Below, in pieces: positions 46,061 through 59,700 of a stretch of DNA of 64,000 nucleotides. Position numbers and translations under genes: made by a program. The DNA is from Elmis aenea (Eukaryota > Arthropoda > Insecta > Coleoptera > Elmidae): positions 19,223,466 to 19,287,465 of the forward strand of contig OX393577.1 of the NCBI GenBank assembly GCA_947652605.1, read 5' to 3'. How positions within the stretch are numbered: the first letter of the stretch is position 1; the number at the start of each line of letters is the position of its first letter. A model generated the notes under the pieces. That model was not told where the DNA came from and searched no databases. It saw only the letters and a list, made by a program, of their open reading frames with translations.

Positions 46061-46205
46061 TCGTTTTGAAAAAGACCAAGACACAATGGTCGAAACGTCA
46101 ACTACTTCTAAATATAGAAGACGCGGTTCCAAACCCTTAAACCAAGATTGTATTATGGATAACGGCCGCGAAAGCCTCAAGAATAAAAGTCCAACTACTT
46201 TCTGA

Positions 46206-47890
46206 ACAATTTTTAAAATCGAATTATTATTTTAATATTATGTAGACATCATTTTTAGTGCAAAATAATTTAAATTGCTTCAGATGGTTAACAATTTTAT
46301 AACAAATTAGATAAGAATTGTTTTGTAACTAACTTCATTAAACCAAGTACCTAATTACCATATCGTAATTACAAACTCCATTGCCAAGGGCATGTAACAG
46401 ACATGCAGGTATTCGTCAAATCGTGCTAATGGTTGATGAGCAGGCATTTTTCAACAGCGTCGCAAATTACAGATCCTACACACTTACTTAATTTTTTGCT
46501 CGCTAAAATGAATAACGGGTGTATAATCCAAAATTTCTCCCACAAAAACTCGGCGCAGGAATTTACAACATTAACAAACACACGTAATAAATCAATAAAA
46601 ATACATCAAAAACTTGACGTGTAAATCAACTCGCTCTGACTACTTTTTAAAGTTTTTGCAATAAAATTCCAAAAGTGCCGAGTAAAAATAAGTACACATA
46701 AAAGTTAAATTTTAAAGTTATAAAAGTAAATCATTTGAGTGATTCCTTTATTAACGCAATATAAATATAAAAACGCTTAACCAAAAATCACTTTAATTTT
46801 TCTCAAGGAATCTCTTGTTAAAATGCTACACTAGTTTTAAGACTGTCCTCTACATCAGTGAAACTTTATTTTGAAAGTGAGCATTTTAAGAAGAGATTGT
46901 ACGAAGAAAAAATAAGTGAATATTAATAAAAGTTGTTTGATTTAGCTTTTTCAGTTACTTAAGTTTTTGTTATCGTAATACTTGTGCTCACAAAGATATG
47001 CTTCATTACAATAGCTTTGCCATATACAAAGCAAATGCAATGAATAATGATTTTAAAATAAAAGTTTAGCTGCATATGTATAAATAGATTTGTTTCAAAT
47101 TTTCTTTAATGCTAGAAACCGTGAAAGTCGGTCATTGCTAGTGCGAACAGTAGGATAATAATGATTTATTATTTCTCTTATTATACGTTCGGTATCTATG
47201 TGTTTTGAAATGGATTTTGTAACAGTTGCAGCTTGCATTTTGCGTTTTCATAATCGTTTTTTATCAAAGGAAATAAAGCAATGGAATTTATGTAGGTATA
47301 TAATGTAAACAAGCCACTGACTGTCGTGCAAATAATTATAAATAATTGTGTAAGTTTGGACTTATTGCAAGTCCACCTAAGATTCTGGTAGTTACTTTTA
47401 ATGATTTTTAATTAGTTATGGACACGGGCGTAATAATATAAAATTATCACTTATTATAATTGATTTTACATTACTCACACTGTTAACGAAATCCAAAATT
47501 CTAAGTTTACTTTGTTTAGGGAGCAACAGATTTCATGGTTTATTATTCGTTAATATTTTTTACCACACTTAGCTTGGTATTTCTATATCGCAATTTCTTG
47601 GTAGAGCGCTCTATGAAATTTAAAGAAAATTGCAAGTATTTAAATATGTAAAATACCCGCATTAATTTGTTCTGGTTTCATAGAACCGTAAAACCCATGA
47701 AGTTAACCCAATAAAGTGTTAATCGCAATGCGTTTTAAATTTATCAACTTTTAAACATAGGTAGTTATTCAGATTCATACTCATCAGCTTCATAATCATT
47801 TATTTTGCCATCGAAGCAGATTTTGCATGTTCCAAGCGAAAATATTCCTTACAAAGTCAGCAAGAATATAATATCAGATATATATTTTCA
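46206..47890. other. Intron 5: unassigned AT-rich DNA
   Basis: No gene or element recognised. Confidence 0.4.
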
Positions 47891-48590
47891 TGGTTACAGA
47901 ACAATTACCCCCTGGACAATAACCCCCCGTGGTAAAAATCCCTGGGCAATTAACCCCCCGCGCAAAAAAAAGCTAACGACTAATTTGAAATATCGGTAGA
48001 TTATAATTGCCGCAATGTAATGTGATAAAGTTGCAAAAAAAGAAATTGAGGTAGAATAACAATATAATCTTCTTCGGGTGTTATCTTTGAACGCACAATT
48101 TTTCACTGTTATGGCCATCATGCAACGATTTGGAATTACGTTAACATCATAGAATTAGGATTAAAATTATTAAACTTGTAAACATTATGGTAAAAAATGT
48201 GTATTTAAATAAATAATATGCATACTTTGATAAACATACAAACTGCTTCTTATAAATTAATATCGCCATATATTTTTGCGGTTCAAGTGCGCTCGATCAA
48301 AGTTAACACCCGAAGAAAATTATATTGTTATCCTGCCTTCAAATTTTTTTAAATTGCAACTTTAACACTTTACATTGCGACCATTATAATCTACCGATAA
48401 TTCAAGTTAGTCGTTAGGTTTTTTTTTTTGCACAGGGATTAATTGTCTGGGGGATTTTTTACACGGGGGGTTATTTGTGCGGTGGTTATTTGTCCAGGGT
48501 TACTTGTACGGAGGGTTATTGTCCGGTGATCATTGTCTGATGGTTATTGTCGGGGGGTTATTGTCCCGGGGCGTACTTATCCTAGAACCA
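47891..48590. repeat. Foldback element with GGGTTATTGTCC subterminal repeats (700 bp)
   Basis: Left end TGGTTACAGAACAATTACCC, right end the inverse of TGGTTCTAGGATAAGTACGC. The ends carry iterated units of the type GGACAATAACCCCCCG: three on the left, about seven inverted on the right (48425-48570). The inner arms also pair (AAGCTAACGACTAATT with its inverse near 48405; TATAATCTTCTTCGGGTGTT with its inverse near 48315). Confidence 0.8.
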
Positions 48591-49050
48591 TTTTCATTCA
48601 CACAGTAAAATAATTTTATACATTTGACTAGAATTTATTTTTACACAAACTACTTTGGCATCATAGAATCTTGCTGTATCAGGCATGATGTTTTACAATG
48701 ATAAAAATCGTACTCATTTGTACCACTCGTTTTGAATCCATCTGTATTTAATAGTTAGTACTCATAACCACAATGGTTCATTTGCAGCAAATTATCAAAA
48801 CCTTATCAGAAGAATTATTGCAGCATGCTTTGAATAATCTTTATTTGTTCATTGTATTATACGAGTACAATTGGTGTAATTAACCATGTACTAGATACGG
48901 CAACTACCGTGAATTTGAAAGGTGCGTAATTGCTAATTGTAGTACAATTGCAGGAATGCTAACAATTGGTGTTGGAATTTTTTAAAAGCAATTAGTAACG
49001 GTTTTTTTTTTCAAAAATTAATAGTTCCTAAAAAATTTGTTGTACTACAT

Positions 49051-49152
49051 CTAAAGCCGCGTACAGACTAAGCTCGCGAGCGTTCTAGAGCAATCAGCGA
49101 ACGGTTCGCGAACAGTTTGCGAACTTCTAATTTTGGTCTGTACGCGGGTTAG
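49051..49152. repeat. 102-bp hairpin MITE
   Basis: Ends CTAAAGCCGCGTACAGAC and GTCTGTACGCGGGTTAG, with inner GC-rich blocks GCTCGCGAGCGTTC and GTTCGCGAACAGTTTGCG. Superfamily not assigned. Confidence 0.75.
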
Positions 49153-51737
49153 AAAACGCACATAAGAGGCAAAAGGTATATGAAAAGAACAGTTTATGGC
49201 TCATGGGCAACCAATTTTCCATATTTGTCTTAAATATTTCAAAATTTTGTTATTTTACTTCGTAATATGATTTAAAATAAGCACTCACGACAATTACTTA
49301 AAAATAGAGTCTATGCCAAAATGTTAGCATTGCTTGCACCTTTCGTTGTGGTCTTATTTGTTGGACGCTCATTTGCCAATAACCATACTAAAATTTTGTG
49401 GTTGTAAACCCCACGCTGTTGAAAAAAAAAAACAAATCCACTTTTTTACAGGAAACAAATATATTGTAAGCTTTCTTATTAAATACAAAATATTTTTCGT
49501 TCACGGAAAATTATCATGCAAAAATCCCTAATTTAGAATCTTACACTAACAATCCTGGGATTTTGAATCTTTCCCAACTGGGAAACTCACAGAATCTTGT
49601 CAAACCCCCACTCAAAGATCGTACTTCAAAAAGGATGTGAGCTATCTGTTTAAGGCTAGAGAAATACTTTGTTTGTATAACGTCTGTAAATATATTTATT
49701 TAAAACTATTGTTAAACGAATTTCTATTTGCAAGCAGGTGTTAATATTGCTGTATGTACAATTAATTATGGCTGCACATGCATAAGTGTGTTATAAATAG
49801 ATTAAAAATTAAATAAAAACAAACTTTTAAACATTTTAAATTTAAACTAACTTTTTGATAATACAATCAGTTAAATGCGCCAAACTGCCAAAAAGTTTTA
49901 TTTACATATTTAAAAATTAACAATCGGTTTACTTAAGTACATTGTTTTAACTAATTACTTAATTAAATTTAATTTACACGTTCTTAAGAATATACGGAAA
50001 TGAAAAATAATATTTACCTGTATTTGCAAATTGCCTTTACTACTTCTGTTTCTGAATATTTTATGACCACATAATTTTTGTTAACGCATAAAAGTTTTCT
50101 TAAAGAAAGTAACGAGAGAGGGCAGAATAATATATTACAAACGAAATAACAGAAGAACACTACAAACGATATGATCAAGTATAATTAAAAATATTATTTT
50201 AGGGATCTCTTGTCGTAATGCAATACCAATTATAAAAGTGTCGTCTTTTTATTAAATATTTATTTATTTACACGATAAATAAATAAGACTATAACTGATG
50301 AAAGACGAGAGTTTTGAAACTCTATTAAAAAAATGATGTTATTTTTTAATAAACTTTTTTGTGTTAACAAGGAACCATTTCAATCTTAAATAATTCAACA
50401 ACTTTTTGAAACTTCACACAACTTTAAACTTTTTATGTACCTATGTTTAACATAAAAAGTTTAAAATTATTGATAAAGTTTTCCTTTTATATTGAAAAGC
50501 ATTTTTGTTGTAGCAATGGGCGAACGATAGGTAACTCATTTATTTAGTTAATTATACATAAAAGTATTAGAATACACAAGCCTTCATTAAGCATTAATTT
50601 ACGAATTTTTAAAACTCAACAAATAGTTAAAAATAAAAACTTGTACAAAATTCATGGTCTTAACATCTTGCTCATAAACAGTAATAAAAATGTAATTCTT
50701 TAATAACGCCAGACTTTTTTGTTAAAGACTGTGAAAAAGCGAATTTATAATTATTGTGTATTATATTTTAATGATCTATTATGGCATTATAGGCCTTGAA
50801 CAGCTGATCCATCCATTACTGGTATAAATCCGTAACAAACGATTACCTCATTTTGTTATGAAAGGCACAATAGATGATTAGTACGATCGAATGAATGCAC
50901 ACAAAATTAGTTTATGCAACATTTTAGATTTTTGGAAATATCTTAGAGGGTTCTTGCTTGAGTAATTTGGTATTTGCACATTATTAAAAATTTTAAAATT
51001 AATTTATATGATGATGAACACATAGGTATCTAATAAATTATTGTTATTCATTACATTAACCATAAAACTTTTTCCAAAAATACGTTATGTAGTTGTCTTA
51101 AGTAGCTCATAATTGTTATTCAGGCATTGATTACACATAAATGTCGAATTGGAATTAAAAAACCTTCAAAATTTTATTTCATAGAGAATAGTTTTTTTTT
51201 AATATAGCATATTTCTGTAATGGTAATGGGATAGTGAAGATAATTTATTATAATATATTATTACTAATGCAAATTTTGAATACTTCGAATACTGCGCGTC
51301 AGAAATTAATGGTGTCATAATAAATCATTCCATCATTTTTTTTTTGTATATTTTGTAAAGTTGTAGAATTCGTTGCAAGAAATAAAGATGACTTGTTTGA
51401 GCGGACACAACCTATTATTATTATGATTTTAATTATAGAGTTATAACCGGTAACCAATTAAATTACTACGGAAAAGTCGACTTCATTTACAGACTTCATT
51501 CAATTGGTTTTTGCTGTCTTTGAATAATCAAATGCAGAGAATTGCGTAAATTACCTCAGTCATTGGGAAATAGTAAGACTATTTTTCATGAACATTTTAA
51601 AGTCGTAATTAACATAATTTAAAGGCTTAAAATCATTGTTTAAACTATAAATAACGGGTATGTGCTGGGCCGCCGAGATGAATTTTGGCCTGCGACTGGT
51701 CATTATCCCGGTTACTAAAATTATTACTTTAAAAGGC
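49153..51737. other. Intron 5: unassigned AT-rich DNA
   Basis: No gene or element recognised in about 2.6 kb. Confidence 0.4.
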
Positions 51738-52815
51738 TTATCTTTGCACCATAGACGCGCAGAATTGCAGCTCCGTGGTTTTCTTCCACTCTTTTCTATT
51801 TTTGACTTTGGTCTTCCAATATCTTATACCCTTTTCTTTAAGGTCTGATAACACTGCTTCTCTCCACCTTCTTCTCGCTCGACGTTTCTTCTTCTTGCAG
51901 TTTGGTGTTTTCCAGGCTATCATTTTTGGTGTTCGTGCATCTGCCACTCTTTCCATATGACCTAGCCATTGTAATCTTTTGGCTTTTATAATCAAGTCAA
52001 TTGCTAGTCCGTTGTATATTTCATAAATTTCCCTGTTTGTTCTTCTCTCATATTCTTGTTCTGTTTTCCTTCCTCCCAAAACTCTTCTAATTATTTTCCT
52101 CTCCCATCTCTGCAATCTTTCCTGAGTTTTGTTATTCAGTATTCAAGTTTCGCAGGTGTTTTTTTGTAAAGGCGGAATTTAGCATCTCTAGATAGCTGTT
52201 TCTCCCTTAGTAGTTGCTTCAAAGCTCCGGCACCTTTATTTGCTTTTGTTAATCTAGCCTCAATTTCTTTTTCTTCCTCAGAGTTTTTTGTTATTCTGGC
52301 ACCCAGATAGACAAACTCATCCACTTCTTCCAGCCTCATTTTTCCCAATGTCGTAGTTATTTATAGGATTGCATTCTGCTGACTTCCTCCAATAGACATA
52401 ACTTTACATTTCTTTTGGTTTAGTTGCAACCCCATTTTAAAAACCCCCTCCACCAATCTGTTTGTCGCGTGTTCTAATTCATTTATATTTCTGGCTATAA
52501 TGGCCATGTCGTCTGCATATCTCACTATTTGATGGCTCTTGTAAATTATATCTCCTCCCCGGTTCAGACGGCTGCTTCTTATTATCTTTTCTAGTGCTAT
52601 GTTGAATAGTAAAGTTGAAAGGAGATCCCCTTGGCGAAATACAATTCTCACTATGAAGTCTTCTGATGTTTGGCCTTTCACCCATATTGCTTTTCGTTGT
52701 TTTTAGAGTCATATTAATTAATCCTGCTAGCTTTGGAGGTACCTTAAACTCTTTCATACTTCCCATTAATTTTTTTTATTTTTATTGAATCGTAAGCCTT
52801 TTTGAAGTCGCTAGA
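51738..52815 (-). pseudogene. LINE reverse transcriptase fragment, minus strand
   Basis: Three main blocks in different frames. FKKAYDSI lies near 52780-52810 (motif A). RQGDLLSTLLFNIALEKIIR then VRYADDMAIIARNINELEH (catalytic YADD at about 52508-52519) lie in 52361-52681. DEFVYLGARITKNSEEEKEI lies in 52136-52348. KRLQWLGHMERVADARTP and RRARRRWREAVLSDLKEKGI lie in 51738-52115. This is the second half of a non-LTR reverse transcriptase plus its tail. Frameshifts near 52690, 52355 and 52120 show it is dead. The clade is not assigned. Confidence 0.85.
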
Positions 52816-53865
52816 CTTTTATTAGCTTAGGTCAAAATTATTTTTGATCTTTGCTAAAAAAAAATTGCAAAATCATGAGAATTTTAAAATTACAATCTAT
52901 ATGATTTCAGGGTCTCTACACATGTAAGGATGATTTTTGAAGAGATTTATACAAATCTATAGAAAACTATTTTTAAGAATCAGTCGACAATATTTTTGGT
53001 GGCGTTATGTAATAACTATAGCCAGAACAAAGTTCTATTCAGAGACTTCAAATTAACTTTTAAAAACGCAGTTGATAAATTTTAGCGAAGAATTTGCTCT
53101 AGGCGAATATTAACACGCAAAAATACCTGTGAATGAAAAAAATTGTTTACGATAATTCATTAATATTATTCTTTTTTTTTTTAGAAATGTATTATCATCT
53201 AGCGATGCGTAAGGTTAACCTTTAGATATTTTTTTTTTGACGACTCTTTCATATGTGGCGATAACGAAATTTTGTTCGTGAAAATAAGACTTTATAAAAA
53301 GTCAGTCTTTTCATCGTAAACTTGCACTAAAAAATACAACTTTGTTGATCAAATTATTTATTCATGGCCAACCGGATTGATTATGATCACATTACCAAAA
53401 CGTAATATGTCTTTGATTTTCTTAAATATTACTGTCATTTACGTATTGATTGAGGTAGAGCTAATGTCCACGTACAATTCTTACAGCAGTTTCAAGGCGA
53501 ACTCGTATTGTCGGTACTCCTTGAAACCGGTCTGCGTCTTGGACTCGACTCGAGATCTCCATCAACGGAATCTATAACATGCACTCCACACACAAGGAAG
53601 TCTAGTAAAGCAAACAAGTGTCACATGTTAACGCATTTTAATTATTGAAAGTGTAATGACTGCGTAAATTTATCGAATCACCTTGTGGTACCGTTCATTC
53701 TGGTACGGCAGAAACAATAAATTGAAAATTATCGAGGTCCTTGCTAACAATGATAATAAAATAGGTATCAGAGTATCACAAACACACAAAGGAACATCCT
53801 AGTATGATTCATTTATTTTTTCCATTTAATACACCAATGATTTTTTGTAACGGGAATATAGAATG
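52816..53865. other. Intron 5: unassigned AT-rich DNA
   Basis: Nothing recognised. Just after it (53866-53905) a short piece, AATGGTCTTAATCCGATGGG then ATTACATGAATACC, resembles one end of the GGTGGTCCAAATTCGATGG foldback family. Confidence 0.4.
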
Positions 53866-54474
53866 GTCTTAATCCGATGGGATTACATGAATACCAAACT
53901 TGCTATTAAAACTAAAAAAATATACTCATCCTAGCATTTCCTTCCTTATTATTTAAACATACCAATATACATTCCTGGTAACAATTCTGTGGCGCTATTG
54001 TTTTTTAAATTAGTTCGTTAGCTCATTAAAAAAGTGATAAGGGGTGGCTTTGAAACATAAGATACATAATACTCGTATTATGAATGGTGCCGATGCCATG
54101 GCATTTTTAAATACAAAACATCATTATTCCTCGTTTTTTTTCTTCTTCAAAATCGATAAAATGCAAATCCATCTTAACACAATAAAATTAACATGTTACC
54201 ACAAAATTACTTCAATAAGTGTTTAAAATGGCCTCCATCATTTTCAATACATAATCGCACTCTCTTTAAAAACATTTTTAAATACAAAACATTCTATCTC
54301 AGCATTTTTTCTTACACTCTGTTCCTTATTTTCAGCTTTTCCGGGAAATCGGTTTAATTTTTCGAAACTTTTACTGGACCAAAGTTGTAGCCCATAAAAT
54401 TTGATATCCGGAATAGGCCACCGGTTTTTTTGTACAACCTTTCGTTTTAAAGATACAGCGGTTGCAAAGTCTAA

Positions 54475-55033
54475 AGTCTGTTTTATACTACATTATTTTT
54501 TCGTTTAAGAAAATCGTATACGATTTTCTAGTACGGTGTCAATCAGAAATTAAAAATCTTGAACGAAAAATTCGTACGAAATTACTACCGTCCCTATATG
54601 CGTCCAATTTTAGAATGCGCGCATGCGTATTCTACTGTTACTGTATCTGACCGCATGTCATTTGTGGGTTAGGTTAACTGAAATAATCAAAAGATATTAA
54701 ATACTACTTATTACCGTTATCCCTCACAATTTATTTTGTAGGAATAAATATGTAGAATGGAACAAGCGTTAAATATTCGTTAAATTTGAAAATGATTCGC
54801 TTTCTGTTGTGATCAAATTGAACATTTGACATGGTTACTCAAGGTGCCAACAAAATATGATAAAAGTTACTAAAAAGCAACCAAAATATATTGGAGTTTT
54901 CGTACCAAAAAATAGTACAATGTAAAAGGTTGATATTTTCCATGCTAAATTCTTGAACGAAATTTTTGTATCAAAAATCGTATACGATTTTCTTAAACGA
55001 AAAAATAGTATAGTACTTCTATAAAACAGTCTT
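54475..55033. repeat. MITE with TIR GACTGTTTTATACTA, copy 2 (inverted)
   Basis: Same element as 35917-36444 in reverse orientation. Ends AGTCTGTTTTATACTACATT and CTTCTATAAAACAGTCT. Contains GAATGCGCGCATGCGTATTC, a near-palindrome also present in copy 1. Confidence 0.8.
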
Positions 55034-56622
55034 AAGAAACAATTAAAGTTTTTAAATTTTTCACATTTTTTTGTACAACTTTCTTTGTAACTTTAAAACC
55101 ATTGGCTGTAGAGAAAAAATTATTGTAACCAATTTTGTAGATAATTTCATGCTCTATCAATAGGCTTCAAGGTATTTTACGATAAAATTAATATTTTCGG
55201 CGACAGAAGTGTAAAAAAATCAAGTAAGTGTTGCTTAGCTTTTGATTTTAGAAAAAAAATTTACTAGAAATTTTGTCTTTGAAAAAGGTCCTCTATCACC
55301 ATTTAAAATATTTGCGGTGATAACGGGGACACCCTGTTTATCAAAATCATTTTAATGCCATTGTTTTGTATTATTAAATTAATACATCTTGAATTTTTCA
55401 ATCTATAGAAATGCTGTGTTAAGGGTTGTCTAAAGAAAATAGAGTGTCATGTACAAAAAAAAACAGTATTTCCGGCATATCCCTTTGTTTAAGTTTAACT
55501 GAGACGTTAATTACCGATTTCAACATCAGTAAAAAAAATATAGTAGGCCCTACTCTTATTTCATCTAAAATGTAAGGACTACATTAGATTTTTTTATTAA
55601 ATGCAATGTAAATAATGTATACCTAAAACATGTTAAACCAATTATTGTCCGAGTAGTCACATAAAAATCGTTAATAATTAAAGAGTAAAAACTACCACAA
55701 GTAGCCCCGATCTCCTCTACTGTTTACAAACGCAATATAACAAAATATTCTTGGAAAAACCGAATTCCTTTTAGCAATCAATCGTGCTATGCACCAAAAT
55801 CGTAATTAAAACAAGTTTTGCCTAGCTTCACCAGGTAGTACGTTTTGATTAATTTCTGTGGGCAACACGTACGGTAAAAGACGAAGAAAACCAATTGGTA
55901 CCAGACGACACCATAACAATTTAAACCAAGAGGTATTTTGTTTTTACAGAAGGGGTTTAGCAAAAAATCACAATTACATAATTTTAGTGAACCTATGCAA
56001 TTAATAGTATTTAATTGATATTTAAAGTGTATTAAAAAACAAAACCAGCCTGAAGGACTTACAAATTCAAAATTATTATTCATTAATAATGGATATTGAA
56101 AGATATAGAATCATTTTAATACTAAAACTCTTAATGCCTTCTTCAGCGTACCAACACATTGACAAATTTTTATGCGTCATTGCTATTTATTTTTTTTGGT
56201 TCTCAAATTGTTTACGACCCAAAAGTCGTTAAAAACAAACACAATAACAAACGACCCGAAAACTTTCGTATTTTCTTTATTTTTTAATGATGACGTTGGT
56301 AAATTAAAAGATAGCGTTGTCACACATCATGTTTAACATAATAGGGTAATATTTCAGCATAAAGATGTTACCTGCTATTGTGTATGTAACATGTTCTATG
56401 CCGTTAAAAGGCACTGACTTTAAGAATATGCACAAAGGATTAATAAATAACGTGATTTATTATTGCTTACTCGAATATGGTTGGTTATTGTATTGAAAGG
56501 TGTGGAAATGTTTAGTTAACATGCCAAAACTCTTGGTCATTGACCATCTTCGTACAATGTTCCCAAGCATCTCCTAACACGACAGAGTGATTATCAAACT
56601 TTAAAAACTATGTTTTTTATAG
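55034..56622. other. End of intron 5: unassigned AT-rich DNA
   Basis: A fragment GATAACGGGGACACCCTG at 55318-55335 looks like a transposon end. Nothing else. Confidence 0.4.
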
Positions 56623-56754
56623 GTGGTTACGTTGGCTCTTTACTCCTATTTCGTGGCAGCTTTAATTGGTAGACAATTTGTTCCATATGCAACTGACGAT
56701 GTCGGCAAATTTGAAGTACCTGATGTGTATTTTCCATTCTTCACAGCGTTACAG
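56623..56754 (+). CDS. Bestrophin exon 6
   Basis: Acceptor TTTTTTATAG, donor TTACAG|GTAAAC, both phases 0, 44 codons: VVTLALYSYFVAALIGRQFV, PYATDDVGKFEVPDVYFPFF, TALQ. GRQF and YFP-FT-LQ are family landmarks. Confidence 0.96.
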
Positions 56755-57792
56755 GTAAACAAATAAGAATTAAATCCGTTTAGTTGTGTTTGGTGATCTT
56801 AATATGCTAGAATATGTTGATTAATTGGGTGATAATTTTGGAAACTGGTTTAAAATGTTAACTAACTGAATTAATTAAAAAGAAAATAAATGTTGTTGGG
56901 TACAGTCTTAAGTGGTTTTCCACACTGATAAAATATTTATAATCTCAATATACAGGCTTATTGAAATTTGTGTTGTAGCATGAGAACACCTGTTAAAAAT
57001 ATAGAGTATATATGTAAAAATTGCTACATAATTTGCTAAATGACAACTCCAAAAAAAAAACGAATACCTTTGAATAGTGGTTGTTCATTATTTGTAAACA
57101 TCAGTTGTTTACGAAATCATGGCAAACTTTGATAACAAAATTTTTGCAAAATTGGCCATATCTTGGTTATTTTTTACAAGAAATATGTAAATCGACATGT
57201 TTTTAAAAAACTAGAAAAATGCTCTTTTATATGTAGAAAGCCATGCCCTACTACTTTTCACCTAAAAATATATGAATTTACTTTATATATCAAATGTCAA
57301 AGTCGCTACATAATTTTAAAAATATATTTTAAATTAGTCATAAAAATGTTGATAAAACACCTATACCACATTTAGTTCTATTTTCATAAATAAAGGAGTT
57401 ATAATAAATTTTCAAAAACGTTGCTATTCCCTTTTTTTGTCTGTAGTGACAAAATGGAATGTGATTTAAGAAATCTGATAATAAATTAGTGTTTATTTTA
57501 AATAATAATCCAAGAGACCGTAATCAGGCTTTCGCTAACTATTGTGGTAAGCGAGATACCCCCTTCAAACCTTCGAAACTGGTCCACCCTGTACTGTACT
57601 AAACCACTAATTAAAACAATTAAATTCAAAACTAATTATACAAAAACCGTTTAAATATAAGAAGTTTATATTTATATTTTTACTCTTCTCTGTATGTATT
57701 TTTTGCAACTTTATTTACCTTATTTTTGTCCTTAAAGAATCTTAACATTGTGGATGCATTTGCTTACCTTTATTAATATACAAATATTTCAG
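56755..57792. other. Bestrophin intron 6
   Basis: About 1 kb. Near 57547-57595 the sequence GTAAGCGAGATACCCCCTTC then ACTGGTCCACCCTGTACTG resembles the right end of the CAGGGTGGTCC foldback family. No matching left end found. Confidence 0.45.
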
Positions 57793-57900
57793 TTCTGCTT
57801 CTACGTGGGATGGCTTAAAGTAGCCGAGGTCCTTATAAACCCTTTCGGTGAAGATGACGACGACATTGAACTAAATTGGCTAATCGACAGACACATCAAG
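57793..57900 (+). CDS. Bestrophin exon 7 (calcium clasp)
   Basis: Acceptor AATATTTCAG, donor CATCAAG|GTAAGA, phase 0 on both sides, 36 codons: [45 protein letters not shown] is the acidic cluster that binds calcium in bestrophin structures; all five acidic residues are present. Confidence 0.97.
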
Positions 57901-59320
57901 GTAAGAAAATATTTCGATAACTGCATTCTTTTTCGCTTCGGTAAATAAACGTCAGTTTAAGTTAATAAATAAGTAATATAAAATAACGGGGCTTAAGCCA
58001 TTAAATACAATTTTGGAAAGATATGCAGAATTTATTTCTCGTAGCATATAGTATAGATAGACGAAATATATTTAAATCAGCTTAATAAATTTAGTTGAAT
58101 AATATTGCGAAATAAAAAAATCAGTGGTCGTTATAATTTTGTTATTAATATTTTAAATGCGTTGTAAAATATTTTACGGCTAGTCTAAATAAGGTTATAA
58201 ATCCACTAAAACAAGATTACTCGTAGATTTGAAAAACCAAAGTTCCATGATATTTAATAAATAACTAATTTATTTAGGTGATTCATTTACTTTTAATCTC
58301 GGTTACATTTCTTTTTAAAAATTGGTAAATTGTGATGACAATAGTATAAAACGAATGTATTAACCATAAAAAGGCAAGTTATAATTTCCTGACATTTAAG
58401 AAAACTTACATAACACCAATGAACAATTATATGGTATGCAATGAAATGGCAGGTAATATAATTTGCAAATTGCCTATAATAATTCACATTACAGCAAAAT
58501 ATGCTAGTCATTTGTGATTACCTCTAACGTAAAATGCATCAACCAGTACAAGATTGTACTCTGAAATAATTATGATGTCCATGTAAACTAAGTCCGACAC
58601 AAAAATAATGAGACTGATGCTGTATCTTCTTTTATTTGCTTTATTTAAAAAATATAATTGAGATCACTCTTAAAGTATTCTTGTTTGGGTGTGAACGAAA
58701 CTGCCATTCTTTGTACGGCTCTACAAGAGCTCAGTTGTTTCTGCTTGTACCTCTTTTATGGATTAAAAATAGAGGTTTAATGAGTATGAATTCAGATTTT
58801 AAGGAAAAGGATAGCAAAGGGAGTAAGATTAGGCAAATAAGGAATTAATTGAATACAAGAATGTCTATTTTTTGCTATAACTGCCTTATAAACGGTGGTG
58901 TAGAATCACTCTTGTTATTTTTGTGGCAAACCACGTAGATCTAAAAAGTCTTTGGTGGTAGATTATACTTTTGTAGTCGTTATGATACAGAAATTAAGTT
59001 TGTTGATGAAATAAATAATTTGTTTTTAGTATTTGTACCGCTTTAAATATAAATAGGCGAGTGCATTAAATTAATGCTAATTGAATATAACTGAGTCAAA
59101 TTGGACACGCGTCCTATTCTCGAATAAATTTGTTCTAAACAGAGATTGAACGAGGAGTAATGACAAGAAATATGTTTTAGATGATCTTAAGCCATGCTGT
59201 GGTTCAAATATGTAACTTTAAGTTTTTAAAAACGTGATAAAAAGTAATGAATAAAATTTAATTGCATTGTAATTTTTTCTGCGTCCGTCCAAAAATCAGT
59301 TGTTTCCTAACATTTTTTAG
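57901..59320. other. Intron 7, first part: unassigned AT-rich DNA
   Basis: No gene or element recognised. Confidence 0.4.
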
Positions 59321-59324
59321 GCTA

Positions 59325-59700
59325 GAAAATACTTCTTTACTGGCCTAGACCAGAAAGTAACTGGTTGCCATGGTAATGAGTTGTTTTTACCGGCCTTAGC
59401 CGGAAAGTAGCCGGTTGTCATGGTGATGAGTTGTTTTGTTGATTTGCGCTGTCAAACAAGCGTCATTATACCACCAAGCGAGTTTTCACCCGTAGTTTGT
59501 TAAGTTACTGTTTAATTATGGATGGTGACGACAGTGATTTTGGTGTCGGTGGCGGACTACGAAAAAATATTGTACGTTACATACCCGTAAAGTGTCTCTA
59601 CTTGACTCGTATCCCTTCAGGACTCGCCTACGGCTCGCCCAGAAACTGTGATTCGTCCAATAAAATACCACTTTCCGGTCTTGTTACGTAAATAACTATT
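59325..59700. repeat. GC-richer MITE-like element with two tandem units
   Basis: Two near-copies of a unit of about 55 bases (CTGGCCTAGACCAGAAAGTA.. at 59340 and CCGGCCTTAGCCGGAAAGTA.. at 59391) each run into TGGTGATGAGTTGTTTT-like sequence. The right end CCGGTCTTGTTACGTAAATAACTATT resembles the GGCCTTGATACATAAATAACTATT end of the GGCCGAAAAAGT family, so it may be a distant member. A 64-codon ORF (59497-59691) is not recognised. Confidence 0.5.

Noticed and set aside
47895..48570. CRISPR-like array from the spaced GGGTTATTGTCC units
   Set aside because: Units vary, spacers are only a few bases, the units lie in inverted arms, and this is an animal genome.
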